Shown here: one piece after another, positions 24,611-33,944 of the stretch
Layout: each line of letters begins with the position of its first letter
Numbering within the stretch: the first letter of the stretch is position 1
NCBI GenBank assembly: GCA_037137375.1
Contig: JBAXKJ010000009.1
Span: forward strand, 88,294-152,293
Direction: 5' to 3'
DNA from: CAINVV01 sp037137375
Lineage (GTDB): Bacteria; Bacteroidota; Bacteroidia; Bacteroidales; Prolixibacteraceae
DNA length: 64,000 bases
The notes under the pieces: model-generated
Seen by the model: the letters and a program-made list of their open reading frames with translations, nothing else
Told to the model about the DNA's origin: nothing
Database searches by the model: none
Made by a program: the position numbers and the translations under genes

Positions 24611-25986
24611 GCAATATCCGTCAAATGCCTGATCAGTTCCATGGCATAATCTCCCATGGTCGGACCGAACCATCCCATTAATTTAGGCTCATATTCATCC
24701 TGGTAAAAATACCTGCCGGGAACGATGTATCCAATGTAACTACCGTTGAAACTGGAAACCACAGCCTCATGACCTCTGGCGGCCATGGCATATTTGATCT
24801 GCAACGCATATTCCCCGCTAAAATCGGATGGAGCAGATACCCAGACGAGTTTTCCGATCCTTACGACCTGAAAATATACATTCTTTGGTTCAGGCATCAG
24901 TTTGTTGCTCAGCCAGGTAGAAAGGTTGATCCGTGGCGTCAGGCGCAAATGGTATTCGGGTAATGTAACCCTTAAAGTAGCAGACGAAAAACTGGAACTA
25001 TCATGGTAAGTGTTCAATGGCAGCCTCTTAATCAGGGTGTCTGCCAGAGACTCACCGATGTAACGCGCACTTTCGAATTCTTTACCCTTGCCACTTGGGC
25101 TTTGACTCCCTATTGAACCGGCACAAAATAATGCCATATCGAACGAACCTGCCTCCATTTTCCTCTCCCAGTAACCTGGATAATCGCCGCTGAACAGCAT
25201 GTTGCCGGCTCCCTGGGTGGTTGCATGCGCCGAAAAAGAACCTATCACCGCCTTCCGTTTCCCTTTCTGATTAACAAGGATATAGGTGAAGTCGCCATTT
25301 TTTGTGCCTAATTCGCCAATGAAGCGATTCCTGGTAAGGTTGGCTGCCGCGAAACTGCCACAGGTTATTTGTGAGGCCGACAAATCGGAGACGGCCCCCA
25401 GAACAGATTTTACGATGCAGTTCACCAGCCATTTCTGAATTTCGGGATTGGCTTTCCCGGCAAACTGCTCGCCGACAAAACCGGGTCCCCAGCCACCGAT
25501 GCTGGAGTGACTGTGAGTGGCGGAAAATAATAGCTGATCCCTTGTGATTCCCTTTGCCGCAAGTTGTCCGACAGCCTCATCGATGATATTTGGAGGCATG
25601 ATCAATAAATCGGCCCCGACAAAAACCATTTGCCTGGATCCTACTTTCAAGGCTACTGACCTGACAAATAGGCTATCGTGGACACCTGTTGCCGGCTTAC
25701 CTTTGCGGTTGCCAAAACCTGCCAGGGGAACGACTTTAAACTTGCCGGCAGAAGCATCATCAACAGAATTATTGATGCCCGGAGTAATACTGATTTTACA
25801 GAAACCAGCCTGCAAAGCTGCAATTACCGGGATTTCAGTTTTCTTCAAACTATCCACCCGGCTCATCGTTTTCTTAAAATAGCTGGAAGTAATTAAAGGA
25901 TCGTCTTTGACGGAACCTGTCAGCAGGAAAAAAACCAGTCCGAATACAGCTACTATAGCCAAAATAGAATAGAGTACCTTTTTCAT
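24601..25986 (-). CDS. Neutral/alkaline ceramidase-family hydrolase (second paralogue, membrane-anchored)
   Basis: The 461-residue ceramidase-superfamily protein has an uncleaved-looking N-terminal hydrophobic helix (about residues 5-25). Core motifs are CKISITPG, the zinc-site FSATHSHSSIGGWGPG and a second His block in GSFSAHATTQG. It shares fold and motif order with the other ceramidase-like gene downstream but differs strongly in sequence, so this is not a recent duplication. It lies 30 bases after a PhoPQ-related gene. The C-terminal Ig-like domain of bacterial neutral ceramidases is not present. Substrate unknown. Confidence 0.8.
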   Translation of the reverse strand: MKKVLYSILAIVAVFGLVFFLLTGSVKDDPLITSSYFKKTMSRVDSLKKTEIPVIAALQAGFCKISITPGINNSVDDASAGKFKVVPLAGFGNRKGKPATGVHDSLFVRSVALKVGSRQMVFVGADLLIMPPNIIDEAVGQLAAKGITRDQLLFSATHSHSSIGGWGPGFVGEQFAGKANPEIQKWLVNCIVKSVLGAVSDLSASQITCGSFAAANLTRNRFIGELGTKNGDFTYILVNQKGKRKAVIGSFSAHATTQGAGNMLFSGDYPGYWERKMEAGSFDMALFCAGSIGSQSPSGKGKEFESARYIGESLADTLIKRLPLNTYHDSSSFSSATLRVTLPEYHLRLTPRINLSTWLSNKLMPEPKNVYFQVVRIGKLVWVSAPSDFSGEYALQIKYAMAARGHEAVVSSFNGSYIGYIVPGRYFYQDEYEPKLMGWFGPTMGDYAMELIRHLTDIAIM

Positions 25987-26016
25987 TTATAATATTTTTA
26001 TTGATAAGTATTAATA

Positions 26017-27387
26017 TCAGAGTACTTTAGTTGTATTTGACACAAAAACTCTGGTACTCGTCGTATAAGCAAGTCCCAAAGGAGATTTGTATTTTATATC
26101 GACATAAAAAGCCTTGTATCCAATGGTTGGATAATCAATCTGTGCCTTGATAACTGATTTATCTGTCACCGTAATGATTTTATTGGTCCAGGCATCGTTT
26201 CTGAAATCCTGATCGGCAGTAGAAGTGGCACTCCAAAGTGTCACATCCAGCAGCAGTTCAGGGGTTGTATTTACTGTCAGGTTGATTTTTCCGCCGGCTT
26301 CAGTCAACTGGTATTCGCATTTCGGAAGAACACTTTTGGTCAGCATAATACTGAAAAAGGCATTTAAAGTAGACAAAGCGGTTGTTCCATTGCCCAGATC
26401 ATGGCCAGCATTTGGAGTATAGCAAAGGCGATTGTCGCCAGGAATATTATCAAGGTAATTCTTAACAGCATCGACAGGCCAGTATGGATCATTCGTTCCG
26501 AAGAAAATCATTTTCGGCATGGTAAGGGAGGTCCGGTAAGAATAAGGATCTATCATGCTGACCAACTCGCTTCCACCTGGAGTACTAACCTGCTGAGCAA
26601 TGCCCAGTTTCACATAATCCTGAATTTCAAAACTATAATCTCCCCAAACTTTTTTCTGATAATCGACATTAACAGGCATATTCAGGATGTCAATCACCAT
26701 GGGGGCAATAGCAATCACCCGGGAGTCAACGGCGCCGGTCAACCAGGTAGTCCAGCCCCTTTTTGAGGCGCCAGTCACCACAAAACCAGTCAGTTGCTTT
26801 CCTGCCTGTTTACTGAGAAACTCCTGTGATGCATCCATTGCCCTTACTGCACTTTTAGTCATTGGAAATAACAATGGCCAGTTAAAATCATGATCGCCAA
26901 GGTAATTCGATAGCGTCTTTGAAATGAGGGCGTCTTCAGTTAAACCATAAATCGGCTGATTTGGAATCTGCCAAAGAAGAATTACAGCTGCTTTTTGCAT
27001 GAGCGCCACGGAACCGGCGTATTGAATATCGCTGTCAGTGAACGGATGAGTATTGGGTAAACCATTGTTATTACTGCCTCCATTGATAATGAGTAATGCT
27101 TCAGAATATTGCATATTATCAGGAACAATAACCATCAGATCATGTGTCCATGGAATAGTCTGCCAGGTCTGAGAATTTAGTAGAAGCTGGTAGTAAGTCA
27201 CCCCAACCGCTTTAAGTTGGGATTTAAGTTCCCATTTGTATGTCGCATCTTTGTTGGATAAATAGGCTTTTAAGGCCGTTTCAGGGGTTATAGCGGTTGA
27301 CACCTCCGACTGATCTTTTCTGCAAGACTGGGAAAAGATTAAGACGGCTACCAAATACAAACACCTTAAGAAGGCTCTTCTAATCAT
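26017..27387 (-). CDS. PhoPQ-activated pathogenicity-related (PqaA-like) exported hydrolase, paralogue 1
   Basis: The 456-residue member of the PhoPQ-related family (PF10142-like) is an alpha/beta-hydrolase-like group whose namesake is Salmonella PqaA. The N-terminus has a hydrophobic leader followed by Cys in FSQSC, a possible lipobox. The family signature GASKRGWTTWLTG contains the candidate nucleophile Ser. The candidate acid and base are Asp in FGTNDPYWPVDA and His in TPNAGHDLG. It is more than half identical by eye to its upstream neighbour, 12 bases away. Activity in this family is poorly defined. Confidence 0.82.
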   Translation of the reverse strand: MIRRAFLRCLYLVAVLIFSQSCRKDQSEVSTAITPETALKAYLSNKDATYKWELKSQLKAVGVTYYQLLLNSQTWQTIPWTHDLMVIVPDNMQYSEALLIINGGSNNNGLPNTHPFTDSDIQYAGSVALMQKAAVILLWQIPNQPIYGLTEDALISKTLSNYLGDHDFNWPLLFPMTKSAVRAMDASQEFLSKQAGKQLTGFVVTGASKRGWTTWLTGAVDSRVIAIAPMVIDILNMPVNVDYQKKVWGDYSFEIQDYVKLGIAQQVSTPGGSELVSMIDPYSYRTSLTMPKMIFFGTNDPYWPVDAVKNYLDNIPGDNRLCYTPNAGHDLGNGTTALSTLNAFFSIMLTKSVLPKCEYQLTEAGGKINLTVNTTPELLLDVTLWSATSTADQDFRNDAWTNKIITVTDKSVIKAQIDYPTIGYKAFYVDIKYKSPLGLAYTTSTRVFVSNTTKVL

Positions 27388-27399
27388 ATTTTCAGTAAA

Positions 27400-28758
27400 T
27401 TACTCCTTTAGCAATACCTTTTTATCCGAAGACACAAACATTCTGGTGCATTGAGTGAAGTCTTCACCAAAGGGAGCCTTGTATTTCAGTTCTACATAAA
27501 AGGCCTTATAACCTGATTTTGGATATTCAACCTCCACCTGAACTACTGATTTATTAGCTGAATTAAGGCTGACAAATCCCCATTTCTTATCACGGAATTC
27601 CTGATTAGAAGAACTAGTCGTAAACAGAAATGCATCCACAAGTTTTTCGGCGGTTGTGTTGACCGAAAGAGATATCTTTCCGTTCACTTCAGAAATTGAA
27701 TAATTACAGACGGGCAATTTCCCTTTTGTTACTGTAGTTCCGATTAAGGCACTAAGCGTTGCGAAGGCTCGCTTTCTATCTCCCTGGTCATGACCGGCAT
27801 TTGGGGTGTAACAAATATGATTGTCACCCGGTATGTCATCTATGTAATTCTTTACTGCATCAACAGGCCAGTAATGGTCATTGGTACCCATGAAGAGTAT
27901 TTTTGGCATGGTAAGTGTCTTCCGGTAGGAATACGGATCGATCATTTTTTCCAGATCATTGCTTTTTGAAGTACCAAATTGCTGCGCAAGTCCGAGCTTT
28001 ACATAATCCTGAATTTCAATACTATAATCGCCCCAGACGACTTTTTGGTAGGGAATATTGACAGGCATATTGAGCATATCTATCACCATAGGACCTATTG
28101 CGACGACCCTTTTATCGTTAGCGCCGGTAAGCCAGGTGGTCCAGCCCCGTTTAGAGGCACCTGAAACGATGAACCCTTTAATTTTTTTATGTACTTCTTT
28201 TTTAGAGAACTCCTGAACAATGTCCATGGCCCGCACCGCACTTTTTGTCATGGGGAACAGCAAGGGCCAATTATAATCGTGATCGTTCTGATAGTTATGC
28301 AGCGTTTTGGATATCAGGGCATCTTCAGTAAGATCCTCGTAAAGAGGCTGATTTGGAACTTGCCATAAAACAGCGATAACCGACTTGTTTACTTTCGACA
28401 TTTTACCAAATTCCCTGGCCAGTTCATCGTTAAATTTATGAGAATTGGGAACGCCGTTCTTATTGCTTCCACCGGTGATAAAAAGCAAGGCATCCGTGTA
28501 TTTCAGATCGTCAGGAATCATGATCATCAAGTCGTGTGTCCAGGCAATTTTTTGCCATGTTTGAGAAGTATACTGGATTCTGAAATAGGTCAGTCCATCG
28601 TCTTTCAGCATGTCTTTTAATTCCCATTTAAAAGTGTTGTCGCCGTTATGAAGATAGGACTGCAAAGCCGTTTCCGGAATAACTGCCTTTTTAGTGGCGG
28701 TATAACCGGGTTGAAAAAGTACGAATGTTAATAGAAATGATAATAGTAGAAGTCTCAT
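27400..28758 (-). CDS. PhoPQ-activated pathogenicity-related (PqaA-like) exported hydrolase, paralogue 2
   Basis: The 452-residue protein is a tandem paralogue of the gene downstream, with the same signature SGASKRGWTTWLTG and the same FMGTNDHYWPVDA and TPNAGHDQG blocks. It has a conventional signal peptide (MRLLLLSFLLTFVLFQPGYTA) and no lipobox, so the pair may differ in location: soluble versus lipid-anchored. It is the first gene of the five-gene exported-hydrolase run and begins 62 bases after the terminator that ends the susD transcript. Confidence 0.82.
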   Translation of the reverse strand: MRLLLLSFLLTFVLFQPGYTATKKAVIPETALQSYLHNGDNTFKWELKDMLKDDGLTYFRIQYTSQTWQKIAWTHDLMIMIPDDLKYTDALLFITGGSNKNGVPNSHKFNDELAREFGKMSKVNKSVIAVLWQVPNQPLYEDLTEDALISKTLHNYQNDHDYNWPLLFPMTKSAVRAMDIVQEFSKKEVHKKIKGFIVSGASKRGWTTWLTGANDKRVVAIGPMVIDMLNMPVNIPYQKVVWGDYSIEIQDYVKLGLAQQFGTSKSNDLEKMIDPYSYRKTLTMPKILFMGTNDHYWPVDAVKNYIDDIPGDNHICYTPNAGHDQGDRKRAFATLSALIGTTVTKGKLPVCNYSISEVNGKISLSVNTTAEKLVDAFLFTTSSSNQEFRDKKWGFVSLNSANKSVVQVEVEYPKSGYKAFYVELKYKAPFGEDFTQCTRMFVSSDKKVLLKE

Positions 28759-28820
28759 TTGGATTGATCAATAAAATTTGTGTTAAATGTTAATAGTACG
28801 TCGATTGCACGTTTATGTTC

Positions 28821-28869
28821 TAAAAAAAGCCATGAAGCAAGATCAATAAAATCCTTTTGCTTCATGGCT
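28821..28869 (-). terminator. Strong intrinsic terminator downstream of susD
   Basis: There is a perfect 13-bp inverted repeat (28828-28840 AGCCATGAAGCAA with 28857-28869 TTGCTTCATGGCT) around a 16-base loop. On the minus strand it is followed by seven T then A (28821-28828), 30 bases past the susD stop. It separates the SusCD transcript from the PqaA-like operon. Confidence 0.9.
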
Positions 28870-28898
28870 AAATTGATAATTCGAATTAGCAGCGCTAA

Positions 28899-30530
28899 TT
28901 ACTGCAACAACCACATTCTGGAGGCTTCCGTGTCACCAAGATCCAGTTTCGCAATAGCTGCTTTGTAGTTAATGTTATTATTGCTCATTTCAGTTTCCGG
29001 ATACCTGTATCGTAATGGGAACTTTACGGCGCTCTTTGGCAAATCTCCATTTGCCTCAATTGCCGGCAACCTGGTCCTCCTGAAATCCGCATAAGATTCA
29101 ACTCCCATCATAAACAGACCGAGCCATTTCTGAAGTGCGATCTTCGCAAGCTTCTGGTTGTTGGTACCATTCACAGGGAAGGCAGCAGCCTTCGAGCTGA
29201 AGTAGTTAGCAGGAATTGTTTCACCCCATCTTTTCAGAGCCATGGTCACACCCGCTTTATAATAGGTTTCAGCAGAACCACTGATGTAGCCCTTAACGGC
29301 GGCTTCGGCAAGCAGAAACTGAACTTCGTCAGCCTGGATCACACAGGCTCTGAGAAGAGGATTGGAATTCTCATTCAGCAACTTGGAAAAAATGGAAATC
29401 TTGTAGTTCCATTTAGTATCCGGAAATTGCCAGCTTCCATTGGCAGCCAAAGCGTTAATATAACTTCCTGCAGGTAATCCTGCATGGTAAGTAAGCGAAT
29501 CCTGAATCAGGCTATAAACATTCCTGATCTGGGCATTTGTCCGATCCAAATATTCCCATGTGACATCATAAGAATAACCCTTCTGAACAATGGTTTCCTT
29601 TTTGCCATTATCGGCCTTCACGTTCGTCCAGGGCCGCTCAATTGGTGCAGCCCAAATCTTTAAACGCTCATCATTTAAGGCTTTCAATGAATCAACCAGG
29701 GTCTTGGAAGGACGGTTTAGGAGAAAGTTATCCGTATAACCCATGTACAAAGCACCCATTGGCCATGAGTAAGTTCTGTCACCACCCTGATATGGAATAG
29801 AAGCATTTTCAGGTGTGTCACTAATTAAAGGAAGAGCAGCTACTGCGGCGATATCTGTAGATGCCGTGGACAGTTTATTCGAAGCCCTCATCAGCAATCT
29901 CAGTCTGAGTGAATTTGACAGCTTGATCCATTTGGACTTATCTCCTGCATAGAACAGGTCATAAGTCTGGTCGATTGTTTCCGTACCTTCTGTCATCAAC
30001 TGGGTAGCATTTTTCAAATCCTGGATCAATGCAGGATAGATGTCCTTTTGTTCATCGAATTTTGGGAATAGGATACCATCCTGACCCCGTAATCCCTCCA
30101 AATAATAAATATCGCCGTAAAGATCTGTCGTTGCTGACCAGAGCAAGGACTTGAAAATGGTAAAGATACCTTCATAGACCTTCAACTTTTTTTCATGAAC
30201 GATTCCAATAGCGGCCTGAACCAGTTTGATTTGGGCGGTAAGTGAATAAAGATCACCCATTGGCTTTTGAAAACCCTCATAAATATTATCTCCGGCACTC
30301 TTATTTCCCTGCATATACTGCATGGTCACGGAGAGTCTGGTAGAATTTACCCCACCAAGTCCATAATAGGTGTAGGCAGATTTTTGAATGACCGATGAAA
30401 GCAATAGTTTCGGCTCGGCTGATTCCAATACATCCCGCTTCTGAATAATTTCATCTTCTCTCAACATTTTCTTAGAGCATGCAGCGAAGATGAGAAGAAC
30501 CCCAAGTGTAAATAATATCTGTTTTTTCAT
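28899..30530 (-). CDS. SusD/RagB-family outer-membrane lipoprotein (SusD-like_2 type)
   Basis: The surface lipoprotein caps the SusC channel and binds ligand. The 543-residue protein has a lipoprotein signal (LLIFAACSKK, lipidated Cys about residue 18), then a TPR-rich helical fold with blocks such as YTYYGLGGVNS near the start, FPKFDEQKDIYPALIQDLKN and a late MMGVESYADFRRTRLP. This pattern fits the SusD-like_2 family more than classical SusD. It follows SusC by 20 bases and is followed by a strong terminator. Ligand unknown. Confidence 0.92.
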   Translation of the reverse strand: MKKQILFTLGVLLIFAACSKKMLREDEIIQKRDVLESAEPKLLLSSVIQKSAYTYYGLGGVNSTRLSVTMQYMQGNKSAGDNIYEGFQKPMGDLYSLTAQIKLVQAAIGIVHEKKLKVYEGIFTIFKSLLWSATTDLYGDIYYLEGLRGQDGILFPKFDEQKDIYPALIQDLKNATQLMTEGTETIDQTYDLFYAGDKSKWIKLSNSLRLRLLMRASNKLSTASTDIAAVAALPLISDTPENASIPYQGGDRTYSWPMGALYMGYTDNFLLNRPSKTLVDSLKALNDERLKIWAAPIERPWTNVKADNGKKETIVQKGYSYDVTWEYLDRTNAQIRNVYSLIQDSLTYHAGLPAGSYINALAANGSWQFPDTKWNYKISIFSKLLNENSNPLLRACVIQADEVQFLLAEAAVKGYISGSAETYYKAGVTMALKRWGETIPANYFSSKAAAFPVNGTNNQKLAKIALQKWLGLFMMGVESYADFRRTRLPAIEANGDLPKSAVKFPLRYRYPETEMSNNNINYKAAIAKLDLGDTEASRMWLLQ

Positions 30531-30550
30531 AATTGCAATAGATTAAACGA

Positions 30551-33500
30551 TTAGAAATCGAATGATAATTTGAATCCGTAGGATCCGATTGAAGGTAACG
30601 CTTTACCAACAATACCCTGGCTGGATCCAATTCCTGAGAAAGCTGATTCAGGATCACAATTGGCATCGTCTTTGTTCCATTGGAAAATATTTCTTCCAAC
30701 AAAACCTACTACAACGTTATCAATTCCAAGTTTCCTGGTATAGCGTGCGGGAATAGTATAATCAAGCGTAACCTCTTTTAATTTAAAGTTGGTCGCATCG
30801 CGGAGGAGGCTTTGTGGAAATGCCCAGAATTCCTGGCCGAGCAACAAGCCTGGCAAACCCCAGAAGGTCGCAAGCGGATCCGCACCATTCAAAATATAGT
30901 CAGCGTCATTATTTGGATTTCCACCTGGTTTTAACCAAACGCCTTTCATATAACAAGCATCATCGGTCTTAACATTGGTTCCGTATCCGGCATAGGTCTG
31001 GACTAAATTCGCCATGATCTGATATTTCATATCTGAAGCCTTTGGCCAGGGATAACCTCCTGTTGCAGCATCACGACCTCCTGATTCATAATTGTTTGGT
31101 CCGTTAACGACATCACCGATAGTCCTGAGCGAGTGTCCGTTCGTAACGGCTCTGCGCTCAATATCGGAAACATACTGTCCGCCGTATCTAAGACTTCCTA
31201 CTAACCCTAACCGCAGATTTTTCCATTTGATGGAAGTATTCATTCCCAGAATAAAGTCAGGATTGTAATTTCCAATAGACTGTCTGTCAGCTTCGTTAGA
31301 TGAATATTTCCAGTCTGTTCCGCTATCTGCTATGATCAGCATTCCTGCATATTTACTGGTCGCAGGCATTCTCTGAAAAGTTCTGGATGCCCACATGGTA
31401 CCGATTCTTTCGCCTTCAGCAAGCCTGATGCTTAGGTTCGGTCCGTTTCCATAGAAAGTGTAACCGTTAGGAACATATTCTTTGGAAAGCTGTGTAATTT
31501 TGGAATCCACCTTGCTATAGTTGAAGCCAATATCCCAGCTCCAGTCCTTCGTGCGGACAGGGGTCAGGTTAAGGGAAAATTCGTATCCCTGGGCCTCAAC
31601 CGTTCCAACATTGGTTAACATACCACTATAGCCGACTCCGGGAGAAGTAGGAATAAGTCCTTGCTGATTTTCGTGACTTTTCTTGTAAATAGTAAATTCA
31701 GCGGAAACCCGACGGTCAAACATGGCAAGATCAAAACCACCTTCATAGGAGGTAGTAATCTCAGCCTTGATTTTAGGATCAACCAGGTTACCTCCGATAT
31801 TTACAATTTTTGCACTTCCATAATCCAGCGGACTAAAGCTGAAAGTGTTGTTACTCCTGGGCTGGCCAATACCGTGTCCGACCTGAGCAATACCTGCACG
31901 CAGCTTAAGCAGATTGATGACCTTTGGTAATTTAAATGTCGTGGACGGTAACCAGCTCAATGAAAGGGATGGATAAAAATGTTGGTTCTTATCTTCTTCC
32001 AGGATGCCGCTCCAGTCATTTCTTCCGGATGCGTCAACAAAAATCTGATTGGCATAACCGACTTGTCCTGTAGCGTACAAACTTTGAGATTTTCCGATTC
32101 CCCAGGTATTTGAAGCCGTCATCGTTCCGGCAACGGCATTGCTCAGAGAATAATCGTTGGCCCTGACAAGCTTTTCAGCATTGGCCGAATAACCATAACT
32201 GTTAGAGTAAGCATAGTTATAACCAAAGGTTGCATTGGTAGTAAATTTCCCAAAGTCTTTGTCCCACATTAACATGAAATCATTTTGAACACTCAGTCCA
32301 TTGCTGGTCGTAACAGAGTATTTACCATCTCTCGCATCGGACGACGCAAAATCTTTTGCACGCTTGTATTCATAATTGTCACCATTGTAATCAATACCGG
32401 TCCGAACCATAAACTTCAAAGGTTTGATTATTTCCCAATCCATCTGTGCTTTTCCAAAGAAGTTGTCTTTGCGGTAAGTGTTGATTTCACCATAAACGTA
32501 CATATATGGATTATCGGCGTATGGTGTACCGTCCGGTTTATAGTAAGGGGAATTTTGTTTGATACCTTCGAAACCGGTTTTCCATACCGTCTGCATTTCC
32601 TTGACAGGTTGAAGGTGTGCGAGGAATTGCATCGTCAGCTCTTCAATTACATCACTGTTGGCTGAAGTCTTGTTCGGACTGTACTGCCCCATGTAATTTC
32701 CATTGACAGAAATCTTTAATTTCTTGGTAATGTTATATTCTGCATTGAAATTAGCGTTGATTCGGTCTGTACGGTTATTAGGCATGACTCCGATATTTGA
32801 CATTTTACCAATGCCAAAACGGAAGGATCCGTCTTTGTAATTACCTGCCACACTGGCATTATAATTCTGGGTAGCACCGGTCTGCATAAATTCCTTCAAA
32901 CGGATTTCCTGTGCAGGCTGGAATAATCTGGTCTCGACACGTTGTGTCAAAGTATTGTATTGATCAATCGGAAAATTCGGGAAGTCCGCAAACTTTGCAC
33001 CCCAGTCATATCCTTGTCCAGGTAAAACATAGGAAGAACGAACTCCAATACCATATTCATTCTGCGTCTTGAAGAAATTGTAAGGTTGATCCCAGAAAAT
33101 GGAAGTATTAACAGATACTCCAATTCCTTTTTTACCGCCTTTGCCTGTTTTTGTGGTGATCATAATGACCCCGTTACCTGCAGCTGCGCCATAAAGTGCA
33201 CCTGCGCTGGCACCCTTCAAAACAGAAATACTTTCAATATCATCCGGATTCAGCTGGGACATCAGGTTACCAAAGTCAGCACCATTACGGCTGTCAATGC
33301 CTGCGGTTCCCATCGGAATACCATCGATGACAAACAAGGGCTGACTGGCAGCAGTAGAAGACTGAATATTTAAACTGGTCGCTCCGCGGATCGTCACAAA
33401 TACAGAACCTGCCGGATCAGTACTCGTCGAAGTAAAGTTGACGCCACTGACGCGGCCATCGAGGGACTTAACAAGGTTTGGACTCCCGGCTCTGGCAAGA

Positions 33501-33892
33501 TCGTTTGATTTTACCTCTGAAACAGAATAAGCCAGGGATTTCTTTTCCCTTGAAATACCTAACGCAGTAACCACTACTTCATCAACTCCGATCGTACTTG
33601 AGGTAAGTGTAACATCGATTTTACGTTGATTTCCTATGGCTATTTCCTTGGATTCCATACCTACAAATGAAAAAACAAGTGTGGCATTCCCGGGAACCGA
33701 AAGTGAGAATTTACCATCAATGTCTGTCACTGTGCCGGTCGTAGTTCCTTTTACTACCACACTGACGCCAGGTAAAGATTGCCCGGTATCATCCTTGACA
33801 TTACCTGTGACAATATTTTGAGCAAAGAGGCTGCTTGATACAACCATTAGAATGCACAGAAACATTGCTTTAAGCATTTTTCTCTTCATCAT
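30551..33892 (-). CDS. SusC/RagA-family TonB-dependent outer-membrane transporter
   Basis: The 1113-residue outer-membrane beta-barrel imports oligomers using TonB energy. It has a signal peptide ending near SLFAQ, a carboxypeptidase-regulatory-like domain (about 26-100, NVKDDTGQSLPGVSVVVKG) and a TonB box region around DEVVVTALG. The plug domain follows (GVNFTSTSTDPAGSV, FVIDGIPMG, SISVLKGASAGALYG), then the 22-strand barrel to a terminal aromatic (KLSFDF). It lies between a PKD lipoprotein and SusD in one operon. The TonB-ExbBD genes at 49093-51940 could energise it. Confidence 0.95.
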   Translation of the reverse strand: MMKRKMLKAMFLCILMVVSSSLFAQNIVTGNVKDDTGQSLPGVSVVVKGTTTGTVTDIDGKFSLSVPGNATLVFSFVGMESKEIAIGNQRKIDVTLTSSTIGVDEVVVTALGISREKKSLAYSVSEVKSNDLARAGSPNLVKSLDGRVSGVNFTSTSTDPAGSVFVTIRGATSLNIQSSTAASQPLFVIDGIPMGTAGIDSRNGADFGNLMSQLNPDDIESISVLKGASAGALYGAAAGNGVIMITTKTGKGGKKGIGVSVNTSIFWDQPYNFFKTQNEYGIGVRSSYVLPGQGYDWGAKFADFPNFPIDQYNTLTQRVETRLFQPAQEIRLKEFMQTGATQNYNASVAGNYKDGSFRFGIGKMSNIGVMPNNRTDRINANFNAEYNITKKLKISVNGNYMGQYSPNKTSANSDVIEELTMQFLAHLQPVKEMQTVWKTGFEGIKQNSPYYKPDGTPYADNPYMYVYGEINTYRKDNFFGKAQMDWEIIKPLKFMVRTGIDYNGDNYEYKRAKDFASSDARDGKYSVTTSNGLSVQNDFMLMWDKDFGKFTTNATFGYNYAYSNSYGYSANAEKLVRANDYSLSNAVAGTMTASNTWGIGKSQSLYATGQVGYANQIFVDASGRNDWSGILEEDKNQHFYPSLSLSWLPSTTFKLPKVINLLKLRAGIAQVGHGIGQPRSNNTFSFSPLDYGSAKIVNIGGNLVDPKIKAEITTSYEGGFDLAMFDRRVSAEFTIYKKSHENQQGLIPTSPGVGYSGMLTNVGTVEAQGYEFSLNLTPVRTKDWSWDIGFNYSKVDSKITQLSKEYVPNGYTFYGNGPNLSIRLAEGERIGTMWASRTFQRMPATSKYAGMLIIADSGTDWKYSSNEADRQSIGNYNPDFILGMNTSIKWKNLRLGLVGSLRYGGQYVSDIERRAVTNGHSLRTIGDVVNGPNNYESGGRDAATGGYPWPKASDMKYQIMANLVQTYAGYGTNVKTDDACYMKGVWLKPGGNPNNDADYILNGADPLATFWGLPGLLLGQEFWAFPQSLLRDATNFKLKEVTLDYTIPARYTRKLGIDNVVVGFVGRNIFQWNKDDANCDPESAFSGIGSSQGIVGKALPSIGSYGFKLSFDF

Positions 33893-33944
33893 AAATAATT
33901 TTTATTAGTTGTGATTATGTTTAATTTTTCTGTTTAAATACATT

